DNA of 64,000 nucleotides, from the NCBI GenBank assembly GCA_902806575.1, contig CADCXD010000007.1:1364001-1428000 (forward strand), given 5' to 3'. Below are positions 34,287 through 46,200 of this stretch, one piece after another (the stretch's first letter is position 1; each line of letters starts with the position of its first letter). The position numbers were made by a program, and so were the translations under genes. Origin of the DNA: Jackrogersella multiformis (Eukaryota > Ascomycota > Sordariomycetes > Xylariales > Hypoxylaceae). Below the pieces are notes generated by a model. That model was not told the origin of the DNA. It did not search any database and saw only the letters and a program-made list of their open reading frames with translations.

Positions 34287-35771
34287 ATGGCGTCAGCATT
34301 GCCAACCAAAGACATGCTGTCATGCGCTGCCAACATCCTCCCGAGCATCAACTTCACATCCCTCGACCCTGATGCAACCCCCTACAAGGCCCCATCCAGC
34401 ATCCTGGTCATCGGCGCCGGCGTCTTCGGGCTGAGCACCGCCCTCGCCTTGGCCGAGCGTCCCGAGTTCACCTCCGCCTCCATCACCGTCCTCGACCGGT
34501 CCCCGGACGCCGGGGTGTTCCCCGCCCGCGACGCCGCCTCGATCGACTCCTCGCGCATCATCCGCGCCGACTACGCGGACCCGGCCTACGCCGCGCTGGC
34601 CTCGGAAGCGCAGGCGCACTGGCGGCAGACCGGTCCCGACTCGCTCGGCGGCCAGGGGCGCTACACCGAGTCCGGGTTCATACTGGCGGCGGACGACGGG
34701 CCGCTGGCGCGGGAGGACGGGTCGCCCACGGGCATCGCGTACGCGAAGAAGAGCTGGGTGAACGCCATGGCGCTGGCGCAGGCCGAAGGGCGGCCCCTGA
34801 GCTCCGTGCGCCTGATGGCGGCGGCCAAGTGGATCGCCGAGATCTCCGGGCTGGGCGAGTTCGCCGACTGGGGGTACCTGAACGAGGCCAGCGGGTGGGC
34901 TGACGCCGAGGCGAGCATGGGGTGGTTATACGAGCGTGTCGTCGCCACAGGGCGCGTGACCTTCGTCAACGGGACGGCTGAGAGCTTCGAGACGGACGAG
35001 CCGACGAGAAGGGTTACCGGCGCGCGACTCAAGGACGGTAGCACAATCTCAGCCGATCTTGTGATCGCAGCAGCCGGGGCCTGGACGCCTACGCTAGTCG
35101 ACCTCTCCTCCCAGGCCATAGCTACGGGCCAGGTCATCGGGTACATCGATCTGACGGAGGAGGAGCAGAAGAAACTAGAGAAGATGCCAGTCTTACTGAA
35201 CCTGACAACAGGTCTCTTCGTCATCCCCCCTCGAAACCGCGTGCTGAAGTTTGCGCGGCACGCTTTCGGATACCTCAACCCCAAACCGGTATCGAAGCCG
35301 CCCTTGGGAGTCCCCGGCGATAGCAAGCCGTCTCCCGAGCTTGTCTCCCAACCTCATACTCACCTCGACGACGCCAACCTCTCGATCCCAGTAGAGGGCG
35401 AGCAGGCGCTTAGGGAGGCCGTACGGAAGCTAATGCCCTGGCCAGAGCTCCAAGAGCGGCCTTTCTCCCGCACTCGTATATGCTGGTATACCGACACAGC
35501 CACCGGGGATTGGATAATAGACTATCATCCGTATTGGAAAGGCTTGTTCGTTACTACAGGTGGGAGTGGGCATGCCTTCAAATTTTTACCAGTTATCGGC
35601 GATAAGGTGGTGGACTGTATCATGGGTAGATGCCCTGCAGAATTTCAAAATAAGTGGAAATGGAAAGTAGTGGACGACGTTAAGAAGGCCATAGTTACAC
35701 AAGACGGAAGTAGAGGTGGAAAACCAGGGCTTATTCTAAAAGACGAGATAGACAAAATGACTGACAAATAG
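34287..35771 (+). CDS. FAD amine/amino-acid oxidase (MSOX-like)
   Basis: A 494-residue intronless flavoprotein of the DAO/monomeric sarcosine oxidase superfamily. Dinucleotide-binding motif ILVIGAGVFGLSTALAL is at about residues 35-51. RICWYTDTATGDWIIDYHP carries Cys399 at the position of the cysteine that links covalently to FAD in sarcosine oxidase, and GGSGHAFKFLPVIGDKV is the conserved flavin-site loop. These features fit fungal L-saccharopine/L-pipecolate oxidases, fructosyl amino-acid oxidases and sarcosine oxidases; the sequence does not tell them apart. It should produce H2O2. I saw no clear C-terminal peroxisomal signal (it ends TDK), and no signal peptide. It neighbours TBP (convergent) and the SR140 homologue (divergent). 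Confidence 0.88.
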   Translation: MASALPTKDMLSCAANILPSINFTSLDPDATPYKAPSSILVIGAGVFGLSTALALAERPEFTSASITVLDRSPDAGVFPARDAASIDSSRIIRADYADPAYAALASEAQAHWRQTGPDSLGGQGRYTESGFILAADDGPLAREDGSPTGIAYAKKSWVNAMALAQAEGRPLSSVRLMAAAKWIAEISGLGEFADWGYLNEASGWADAEASMGWLYERVVATGRVTFVNGTAESFETDEPTRRVTGARLKDGSTISADLVIAAAGAWTPTLVDLSSQAIATGQVIGYIDLTEEEQKKLEKMPVLLNLTTGLFVIPPRNRVLKFARHAFGYLNPKPVSKPPLGVPGDSKPSPELVSQPHTHLDDANLSIPVEGEQALREAVRKLMPWPELQERPFSRTRICWYTDTATGDWIIDYHPYWKGLFVTTGGSGHAFKFLPVIGDKVVDCIMGRCPAEFQNKWKWKVVDDVKKAIVTQDGSRGGKPGLILKDEIDKMTDK

Positions 35772-36592
35772 ATCTCAGGCCATATTAAAATTATGTCACT
35801 TGATGATAGAACCACGATTCACAAGTATGGGAAGACAAGTTGCAAGATTAGGGTGATAATGGAAAATGTATGCTCTACCTAAGGGGTAACCTTAAGCTAC
35901 AGTTATCCTCAATCAAGTTCAGGAGCTGCTCTGCGTCGACCAAAAGATACGACAGCTGCAGAGTGCTTTGTGAATGAACTTTGGTGACTTGTCGAGGTGG
36001 ATCATGACTAACTGGACATACTGCCAAATATCACCCATGGCTGGAGGTCTTGCCGATTACGCGGCGAAGTCACCATCACAGCCTGCTCAGAAAAGCAGCG
36101 AGCAAATGACAATGCCGAAACGCATTTTGGCATACCACAACCTGCATCCTTCACACCCTACCCCCAACTGTGCAAACCCTTTCTCCTCAGGGTCGAATTA
36201 GGACGGCACCTTCAACCAGTGTAAATACCGTCGGAGAGTACCACGGCGAGATCGAAGATATCAACCCTGGTCTTAAGAAACGATTTTTTGTTTTCCATGG
36301 AAAGAAAGCAACCTTCATCCATCCATTGTAGGCCCTTCCCTTTGTTTAACGCCGATGCCATGCATTACGAAATGACAATGTTACAAGTGTGATAATGCTT
36401 GAACTGTGGCCTGTCCAAATCAACGCGGTAGGTCGTAAGACGATGGTCGTGAAATCATGAGTCGAATAATTTACAGATCCCAGTGGGAGTCGAAGGATCC
36501 CATTGGGAGTCGAAGAGAATAAAGAGGTGCCAATGTGTTGAGACCGATGTTCGCGTCGAGGATAGCCTCGTCTGCCAGAACAAGGACCAGAT
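35772..36592. other. Intergenic, convergent 3' ends
   Basis: 3' regions of the FAD oxidase (+) and TBP (-). Contains a 20-bp tandem duplication at 36476-36515. A 75-codon frame at 35974-36201 has no supporting features. Confidence 0.5.
36476..36515. repeat. 20-bp tandem duplication
   Basis: Two adjacent copies of GATCCCAGTGGGAGTCGAAG (the second has T for G at position 8). About 80 bp beyond the TBP stop codon, so probably in its 3' untranslated region. Confidence 0.85.
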
Positions 36593-37535
36593 TTAGACCT
36601 TACGGAAATCTATAGGAGATTAGTGACTACCTTTAGAAAAATGGTATTTACTTGATGATACATACCTTGCAACACCGGGTAGATCATCTCGAACGCCTGG
36701 TAAATCTCCTCGCGAACCTTCGCACCGGTCAACACTATCTTACCGCTGACGAAGATCAGGAGCACTATCTTGGGCTTGATCATGCGGTAGATAAGACCGG
36801 GGAACAGCTCAGGCTCGTAAGAGCTGAAGTTGTGATGGCGCGATGCCAAGCCTTCAAGTCGGATAGGGAACTTGATGTCGCAACTACCGACGATGTTCTG
36901 GATCTTGAAATCAGAGAACTTGGCGTTGAAACCAAGCTTCTGGATGATACGCGCGTACTTGCGGGAGGCAAGCTTGGAGTCATCCTCCGACTTCGCACCA
37001 GTCACAACCATCTTGCCGGACGCGAAGATGAGCGCGGTAGTCTTCGGCTCACGAATTCGCATGATCACAGCAGCAAAACGCTGGGTCAGTTAGCAGGATA
37101 TTCGTAAGATCCACAATCAACGACAGATTAGCAGTACCTTGGGGTTGTATTCAGCATTGCGAGCGTGAAGCGCGATAGTCTTGAGATCCAGACGACACTC
37201 AAGGTTAACGGTTGCCACGATGTTCCTTTGACATGAACTGTAAGTTAACAAATTCAGACATCAGATGCAAGTGATACATACTGCAGAGTAGGCGTCAAGC
37301 CACTTCCTCCTTGGACCGCGGCAGGAGTGGCAGCGGGTGTAGCGGGAGTCACCCCGGAACCGTTAGCTGCCTGCTGAGGGACACCATTCACAACGCGCTG
37401 CTGGCCGTTCGACTTGTCAGCCTCGTAAGAAGGCGGGGTCAAATCGCCGACAGCACCCGGGAAAGAGAGCGAGCCGGGCGCAGTAAATGCGGCCGCCTGC
37501 GCGGCAGTGGAAGGGTGGGTTTGAATTCCCTCCAT
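36593..37535 (-). CDS. TATA-binding protein (TBP)
   Basis: General transcription factor that binds the TATA box as part of TFIID, SL1-like and TFIIIB complexes. Four exons: 37535-37282, 37225-37138, 37080-36666 and 36609-36593, separated by introns of 56, 57 and 56 nt. The joins restore [37 protein letters not shown] and YPVLQ-DFRKV. Length is 257. Residues 1-80 are the variable N-terminus (Ala/Thr/Pro/Gln-rich); the rest is the two-repeat saddle, with IVGSCDIKFPIRLEGLA and YEPELFPGLIYRM and the paired TGAK motifs. The last exon codes only the final five residues. The start at 37535 (MEGIQTHPSTAAQA) is the only ATG in this frame; the frame above it begins at a TTG. A 5' UTR intron ending CTGCAAG just before the ATG is possible. 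Confidence 0.95.
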
Positions 37536-40500
37536 TCTTGCAGATGTATGTATAGTCAAAAGTATCTGAACGAGCTAGATGCTGTCGGAACCGTTGATCT
37601 ATTGATCTAAAAGAAGAATGTTAGAATAAGACTGAATGAGTGAAATGCGCGGCCAGAATAAACAGATTCGCGGTGGAAGAGAATGTAGACAGATGCAGTA
37701 ACGTGAAGTTAGGTGTGTGTGGTAAGTAGAAAGGAAGAAAAAGAATAGTAGAAATTAGGTATGTTAAATAGTCTTTAGGTAGCCCGTGGCGACGAGAATA
37801 ACGCCCCACTCGGCCGGCGACGAATAGCGGGGCAGCGGGGGGTGACAATAGGTGGAGATTCGGCTTCAGGGCATAAACAGTGACGTGACCAGCAACAACC
37901 ACCAATAACAGCGTAGTTCTACAGTGGGATGCCTATGGTATCAAGGTACATAGGTAGGTGATTAGAAAGTGAAAGTGAAAGAGGCAGCCTTACCAGGTGG
38001 GGTGTAGGAGATAAACAAGCAAATGTCTCCCCAACACAATGAAGGCTGGTACGATGATACGGTCGCTTAATCTTTCGACCAATCGACCAGCAGGCACAAA
38101 ATACGGAACGTATATCTTAGATATCAAGATGATCACTTCTCGATGATATGAGGGTCGGAGAAGTAGTGGGTTTTCCCTCCGCTGATTCGAAGCGCAAGAT
38201 GCACGAGTGCTATCGAAGTCGAGGGATCAGATGCGATTCGACAACGACGACGGCGGGTACTCGATCTCTCGCGACGACGGTATCGGGGGAAGGTAAATCC
38301 TCAACCTCGGTATTTCTCTTCTTCACAAATTCGTCTCTATTGTTCGTCTATCTTTTTTTTCTTACACTGCACCGTGACCTGGGCGGCGTGAATTAGAATG
38401 AATGGATTTATTGGTTGGCTTTCTTCTTGATGCGACTGCTCGAGTCCTAAATAGGCGAGCAACAATGAATAAAGGACCGGCCGTGGCAAGGATATCCTTA
38501 TTTGTTGCTCTGTCACCTTCTAACTTGACTTAGCGTGAGATCGCAAAGAATAGTAAACCACTTGAATGTGTCCAAGCAAGACGTGATAGTAGACGATAGT
38601 CCACGATTATGTCGTCGAGATGATGTGGGAGAGATGAAGAGGTTGGAAGTTGAAAGTTGAAAGTGTGGGGTGAGAAGGTTCAGGTTCAGATTTATGAGGC
38701 TCCAACTATTATGGGGACCTGAGGAGGTACGTACTCTCTAGCAACAATCACTGTGTGTCAGATCAGAAGAAAGAGGTGGGTCTCAACGGCAATGACGCAG
38801 TTGAGAGGGAAGGAAGGAAGGAATAAAGTATTAGGCACCAGACGTAATTGACAGTGCGTGTAGCTGCTGACAAATAATATGCGTGGCTGGTGATGGTGGT
38901 CTGTGGCTGAGGAGATAAAGAAGAGAGGGGACCTTCGGGTCGGGGCTTCCGCGGGCAAGAATTTTCGAAACATTCAAGTTGAGGGGAAGCCGGGCAATTT
39001 ATAATTTTTGAGCAAGTGCTCTCGTGTTGATGCGCATTGACATTTAAGGTAGGGACGCCCCAGTGTGGCGGAAACCCACAACTATCTACTCCCTGATTCC
39101 CACCCTTAGCGGTTGCGCTAGTATCAATGCGTCCAATCATGTCTCGTTGCTTGCCCCTTATTTTATCTTCCTTCATCTTTTTATTTCCTTCTGTCACTCT
39201 GGGTTCTTAGCAAGTTCTTTTTATGTTCCTCGTCATCAATTATTCCACACGCCAAAACCTACACTTCCAACGCACCTCTCATTAGCATTATAAACACCAT
39301 TAATCCTATTTATATTCACATTCCCTCAACACTAATACATTATAGAAACACTCTTGCAACATTTAACAATCGATCTATTTTCTTTTAATATAATAGCCAG
39401 AATGGTTAATGATTATTAGCAACTCGTTCGTGACGCTTCCAGGATGTTGGAAATGCATGACTCGGTCAGCTACATCCACCGCCCACACGGAGAAGCATCG
39501 TCAGTCAGTGTCGCAGATAATAGCCCACACTGGGCGCCAGGCTACCGACAGCCACCAGTTCAGGTCCTTAAAAAAACTCTCAATGGGTGGGTGTGTGGGC
39601 AGAATGGAGTTTTAGACCCCAACCACACCCTACAAACCCTACAAGCCTGGTTTGCCTGACGCCCCTAGACCAACCCTCCTCTCCCTGAAACGCACACAAT
39701 ACCTCCTCTCTTACCCCTATTCTCATGCTTTTCCTTTTTCTTTCCTGTTCTTGATCACCTCCTGGCCACTATCTTAGTCTAGCTCACTTCTCGCAGTATT
39801 ACCCACCACATCGATCTTCACCATGAATGGATATCCCAAACAATCATCAAAGGGTATTACGCGTACAAGTGTTTTTTTGTTCACTCTGTGCGAGTAAACG
39901 AGATGGCAGATTGTCAAGTCAGGCTGTGTTGCTACTGTCGTACTCATTATTAGCCATCCTACATAAAATTGTATTTTATTTTATTTTCCCCCATTTCTTT
40001 GTTTGGCTGCGATGATCCATCCCTCTTTATGTTGATCAATAGCAGGTCTCATTTCGGTGGTTTCGGAGGTCCCAGCCGCAACCGCAATCGGAGAATGCTG
40101 GGCACCACCCTGCAAGCCTGTCCTCGACTACCTAGTGCCTAGGTACCTACCTAGGCTGCTAGCCCTGGAGGTAACCCAGCAGAATAGCAGCCCATGCCTA
40201 TCGGCTTACATATCACTTCACCTCCTATGGAGTGATTATCATCTAATTTCGACGAGCGGAATCACCTTCACAGCCCTCACCAAGCAACATACGGTTTCCG
40301 ACGTCGGGTTATGGTCTGTACCATGATATTCTAAGAGTCGGAGAGCCAGATAATATCATTTCGCTCGTCCCGTTCGTGCGCATTTTCCAGCATCAAAGTT
40401 AGGCTAGGTAGCCTAGTCATTGGTAACATAGTACTACCTAGGCTCCTAGGTACGCTACTGCAATCTGTTCACTCCCCTTACTTAGTACCTAGGTCGCTAT

Positions 40501-43227
40501 TATTCGGTTTCGTATTATCGGCACACGGCGGGCCCAGGCCTAACGTACAACTTGCCTCCTAGGAAACCCCTGCCGCTCGCCACTCGTATTATGTTTTTCT
40601 TAATGGGAAAGAAAAAAAATCAATTTCCCGCAAAATTTTATTTGCTCGGCTACCAGCCTCGTTCAGCCATACCGCCATACCAGCCAAAATTCCTTGTCCA
40701 TACATCCGTTCTTGGCATGTACTAGGTATGACTCATCGAGAGTGTTTTCTTGCAGTATTCAATGCACCGGTCGGCAGGCTTGCTTTGCGCACTTTGCGTA
40801 CCTAAAGTTTTCACCTTTTCGATACCTAAGTATTAGTTTGAATCTAAAACTATTACTATTATTTTAACATGATGGTAAGACGTAAATATGTTCTTGCTCC
40901 AACACCGTATCTGCGGTGCGGTCTATTGGGGAACTACTGTATGGTTATTGCCTGAGCGCCAAAATTTGCTCCATTCTGCTACGACGCGACATCCCTGGGA
41001 GCCTAGATGAAGCAGGCTAGCTTGGCTGCCTCGGTTGGTATGGGATTGTATGCAAGCGCTCGGTACTTTCAAATCACCTGATGCAACCTTGGAACGATGC
41101 GGTCTGACAATGCAGGCTGTACAAATTGCGGCTTGAACATGCAAGTACCCTCAAGTAACCAGTGCATATATACTGTGTGCCGTAAATCTCCATTTTTAGA
41201 TTTTCTTTATAATAAATCGTGAATATGTGTCACTCAAAATCTAGTGTATGTTTTCCTAATAAGATCGTTAGATCTCTATAATTATATCGGTCTTTATTTT
41301 GTCAATGAATATTGATCATCTAAATGACCAAATGTCGAGATATTTACTTTTTACTTAATAACTTTTTAAAGCCAATAGATTTATCAAGTTCGCCGTACCT
41401 GGGTACTTTAGTTTAATTAAACCTTAACCTTATGGCATTCAATATGTTAAATCTTTCGAGAACCTATTAACGTTAGTTATGGAAATCTTATATGCCTATT
41501 GACACACCTTACTATCGAAATTATGTCTTTGGGTTTCATGCTTTGGTGGCTCTTTATAGCTACTATTGTGGTTGAGTCTTTACCTTATCCTGTTGAGATT
41601 AAGATGGTCCTCATACAGAAGAGAATACCAAATAGACTTCTATAGTTACTCATTTATTATGTACAACTATGTACAAGTAATAGCCCTTATCTTAATCACA
41701 TTGATTACGTGAATCACCTTTGTTTGGGAAATATTTACGGCTAATCTTATACTAGAGACATGATGAAACCTCAAGAATAGAAGAAGTTAAGTGCTTTCTA
41801 CATCTACTTAATGAAGAACCGAGGGTGCTAGTTTACTGTATTAACATTGACATCAATTATTTTGTTCATTGACTTCCATAATAACTAGGTATCAAGGCGA
41901 CCTGCTGGGGCTTAATGTGGGTGGTTACTTATATACCTGTTGCCTTAAGCTTGACAATGATCTTCAATTGCATACCTAACGACAAGTGCGGGATTGAGAA
42001 TGGTAATATTGTATATCACCATCACAGCTCCAGCCGAAATTGACCGGATTAGGTCAGCGACTGTACCTCCCCCGATAATTGTCGGTGTCCGGCAGTTTTG
42101 CAGATCCGGAGTGGGGCAGCTGCGGGTAGTAAGCGAGAACCTCCAAGGTTCCATGTACATACCTAAAGCACCATTGGATTGGAGAAAAACCAAAAAATAA
42201 GGTATGATGTGATTGAGTGGGGGTTACCCATTCGGACGGCTCTTGAGCTTTCTAGATTTATCAAACTACCTAAAATCTGGACTAGGCAATCTAGACTTCC
42301 TATCTCTAGGTATGTACTGTACCCACTCGCCGTTCGCTTGGAGATTGATATGTACTAGAGTACAGCCATTGCTCGCCTATAGGTTGCCTGCGTTTAACAA
42401 CCCTATCAACTAGCCGACTACTAGTTGCTGCCGGGTCGAATCGGTACACACTTTCTTAGCTGAGGAAACCCTGAAGTTGATCCATTACGCCCCATTACGT
42501 ATTGACCACGATTTCTCGTCATTGAACCGACGCTTGTTCGTAAGGAAACCTGTAGGAGGCAACAATGGCAGCAACAGTTACCTGGCAATCTGTGACTGGA
42601 TCAGAACGGTCCAAAATAGACATGTAGGTGTGCTTGTGGTATAATTCGGGCCCATTAGCTCCGTTTGCTGTGCCGTCTCTCTGGTTCTCGGGATCTGTAC
42701 CTGGACCTGAGTTATAGGTAAAGACTAGTAAAAAATCCCCCGTCACCGCTAGTTACATCGTTAAGTGGTATTGGTACCTGCTTCTTTTTTCTCCCACGTT
42801 CCGTTAGACTTCTGACGATACACGGGAAGACACCTGTGCAGTTCCAAGAACCTCCGCTTAGCGGCACCGTTTCTGCCCTGGCTGCAGATAAACCATCAGC
42901 CACTTCACCCCACACCTCCAGAGATATCTCCTTCAACCTTTTTTTCCCACCTCCCGTCCTCCGCATTGTAGAGGTAGTAGTCCGATTCAAGCAACCCTCT
43001 GGTGTGTATCCCCGGGTCTCCCTTGTGTACTGTTGACCCCGAATCCGCGGACGTGGAGCTCATTAGCTTTTCCTAGCCCTCCATCTTGGATATCTTGTTC
43101 GAGTACAAGTAGTCACGTGCTAATATCCGAGGACGGGCTGTAGAGTTCAGACGACCGGTCTCCTTTGCCTGTGTTAGGTTTTTAGTCCTAGTGCCGAAGT
43201 TAGTTGGCTGGAAAGGGGGGAAGCAAG
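37536..43227. other. 5.7-kb gene-free stretch
   Basis: No gene supported on either strand; the longest frames (up to about 144 codons, 38763-39197 minus) are unmatched. The first 1.5 kb is the TBP upstream region, GA/CT-rich near 38600-38820. Palindromic CCTAGG/GGTACC words occur at 40128-40160 and 40432-40490. From about 41160 to 41900 the DNA is clearly AT-rich. A CACGTG E-box lies near 43113, roughly 115 bp before the A-T-R-R gene; its role is unknown. Confidence 0.5.
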
Positions 43228-46200
43228 ATGACTATCATTGATATTAGCAAAGATCTATCCGCACTTTTCCTCCGCCAGGTTAAGGTCACGCCCGATGCTG
43301 TTGCCCTGGAAGATGGACCGACGGCGTTAACTTACGCTGAGCTCGACCGCAAGGTTGATATACTTGCCACACGTCTTCGCCACGACGGAGTTGGTCGAGA
43401 TGGTCTTGTTGGCGTCTTACTCGGACGGAGTGCAGACTATGTCATTTCTTGCCTCGCCGCACTTCGAGCAGGCGGAGCCTTCTTGGTTCTCGAGCTGGCG
43501 TATCCCCCAAGTCTCCTAGCTGATGTCATCGAAGATGCTAGGCCTACTGTGGTAATAACCCATACAGCACATGCTGGCAAGATCAAGTCCGAAACCCCCT
43601 TGATCATTCTTGACGATAAAGCCACAAACACAGATGGCGTTGCACTATCAAATGGCACAGCAAAGACGCTGCCCACTTTACCCTCCGAAGACGACTTAGA
43701 AAAACTCGCCTTCGTATCTTACTCATCCGGAACCACAGGGAAGCCTAAAGGGATCGCAAACCCCCACAGAGCGGCTGTTCTATCGTATGATCTACGATTT
43801 GCTATAAATGATCTCCAACCGGGTGACCGTGTGGCGTGCAATGTTTTCTTCGTCTGGGAGATATTGCGCCCGCTACTACGCGGGGCGACTGTGGTTACCA
43901 TTCCGGACGAGACGAGCTACGATCCTGTTGCTCTTGTCGAATTGCTTCGCTCGAAGAACATCACGGAAACCCTTATGACCCCGACCTTACTGGCAACAGT
44001 TCTCGCTCGGCATCCACAGCTTGGAGCACGCCTCCCGCACCTGCGTACCGTGTGGCTCAATGGTGAAGTTGTGACGACTGATCTAGCGCGTCGCGGTCTG
44101 AAAGCGCTCCCGAATGTGCGTTTGCTGAATTGCTATAGCGCCAGTGAGACCCACGAGATTGCTTGTGGGGATATAAGGGATATGGTTAACGACGAGGATC
44201 GCGTCGTTCCGGTCGGCCCTCCTTTGGACCTGGAGCATACGTATATTCTTGACGAAGAAGGCAGGAGAGTCGAGACAGGAGTTAGTGGCGAGCTGTTCGT
44301 CGGTGGAAAACTCCTGGCGCGTGGATATCTCAATCTGCCGGAGGCGACTGCAAAGGCCTTTAGTGACGATCCTTTCGACACAACCCCCGGCTCACGGATG
44401 TATAGGACTGGAGACACGGCACGGATACTTCCTTCGGGACTTCTCGAAATTACCGGCCGCGTAGGAGCAATGATCAAAATCAGGGGTTATAGCGTACAGC
44501 CACCAGCCGTCGAGAACGCAATTATAAAACACCTCGCGGTCCGCGATTGCGCTGTAGTTGCCCACGGGGATGGTCTTGACCGCCAACTTCTCGCTTACAT
44601 CGTCCCCGACGACGAAGAGCCTAACGATCGAATGGCCGTGAAGATCGACGAGTCCGGATTCAGTCCGGCTGCACGACGTGCGCTATCGGAGCACCTGGCA
44701 CATTATATGATCCCAGCGCTTTGGGTTGAGCTAGACAGCCTACCTACCCACGAAGTGTCAGGGAAAGTTGATCTCAAGCGTCTGCCTACGCCCACCAGAT
44801 CACGAAGCCCTGCGTCACTGGCGCCGGGCCAAAATGGCAATCAGAACCAGAAGATTACCATAGAGGATATCGCCAAGATGTGGGCCGCAGCGCTCAATAT
44901 ACCCTTCAAGTCTGTCATGGCGCAGGAGCATGACTTTTTCGACTTGGGTGGCCACTCCTTGGCACTTGTCGACCTCGTGACGAGATTGACGGGCGCCTAC
45001 GGTTTCCCTGTGCCCCTGGGACGTCTAGCTGGAAATCCTACGCTTCAGGGACATCTAGAGGTTGTTTGTGACGCGCGCGACGGGCATACCGCAGCTGTGC
45101 AAGCCGACTTACCCGCCGTTCTGCGTGCCGACTCTGTTCTTCCTCCCGAGATAAAGCCCTCGGGTGCTTCGTTGCAACGCCTCAGCGACGCAGATACTGT
45201 TTTGCTGACCGGGTCAACCGGATTTTTAGGAGCCTTTTTGCTCAGCACCATCCTGGAAACTACTTCGGCACAGGTCATATGCATGGTTCGTTTTGCAGAC
45301 CTCTCAAACGACAATTACTCCGCCGGAATCGCACGAATCCGCAAGAACTTACTGGATCTGGGTCTCTGGAACGACTCGATTCTGGACCGCATCGAAGTTA
45401 TACCGGCAAACTTGTCTCGGAGGCGCTTTGGTCTTTCGCCTGACAGCTTCAAGGACTTGGCTGCTCGCGTGCAGGTTATAATCCACTCCGCCGCTACGGT
45501 CAATCTCGTGTACCCCTATGCTGCCATGCAGGGGTCCAACGTCTTTGGCACGAGGGAGATTTTACGTTTGGCATGTCAAGCTGGCGCAACTGTACATCAC
45601 ATCTCTACCAATGGCGTGTTGCCACCATCGGTCGAAGGCTGGTCTGAGGATGCCATGTTAGACGTGGATGAAGTACCGGAGAAACTGCTAGACGGGTATG
45701 GCCAAACGAAGTGGGTAGCGGAGCAGCTCGTTCTCGAGGCTGCCAAACGTGGGTTGCCTGCGAGGATATATCGCCCAGGAACCATTAGTGGCCATAGCAT
45801 CTCCGGTTCCACGAATACCTACGATCTCTTCAATGCGTTAGTTGTAGAATCGCTCCAGCTAGGCCATGCGCCGGACATCGAAGGCTGGTATGCGGAAATG
45901 ACCCCCGCCGACTTCGTCAGCAAAGCCATCACATCCCTTGCCGACCTCGTCGATACCGACCAGCGCGTTTTCCATCTCGGTGACCCGTCACCAGTCCCTA
46001 CCAAGGAGATCTTCGGAATACTCGACCAGCTCGGATACCCGACAAAGCCGCTTGGATGGGAGGAATGGGTCCGCCTATGGGACGAGCAGCGAGGCTCCAG
46101 CAAGGGAGACAACATCTTCACTGTCGACATCCTCCGCCGCGGCATGCCAACGGTCGACTTCCTAAAATGGGTCACCGTTCTCAAGGATCCCGCCACCGGA

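Noticed and set aside
36652..37107. 151-codon plus-strand frame
   Set aside because: Antisense to TBP exon 3.
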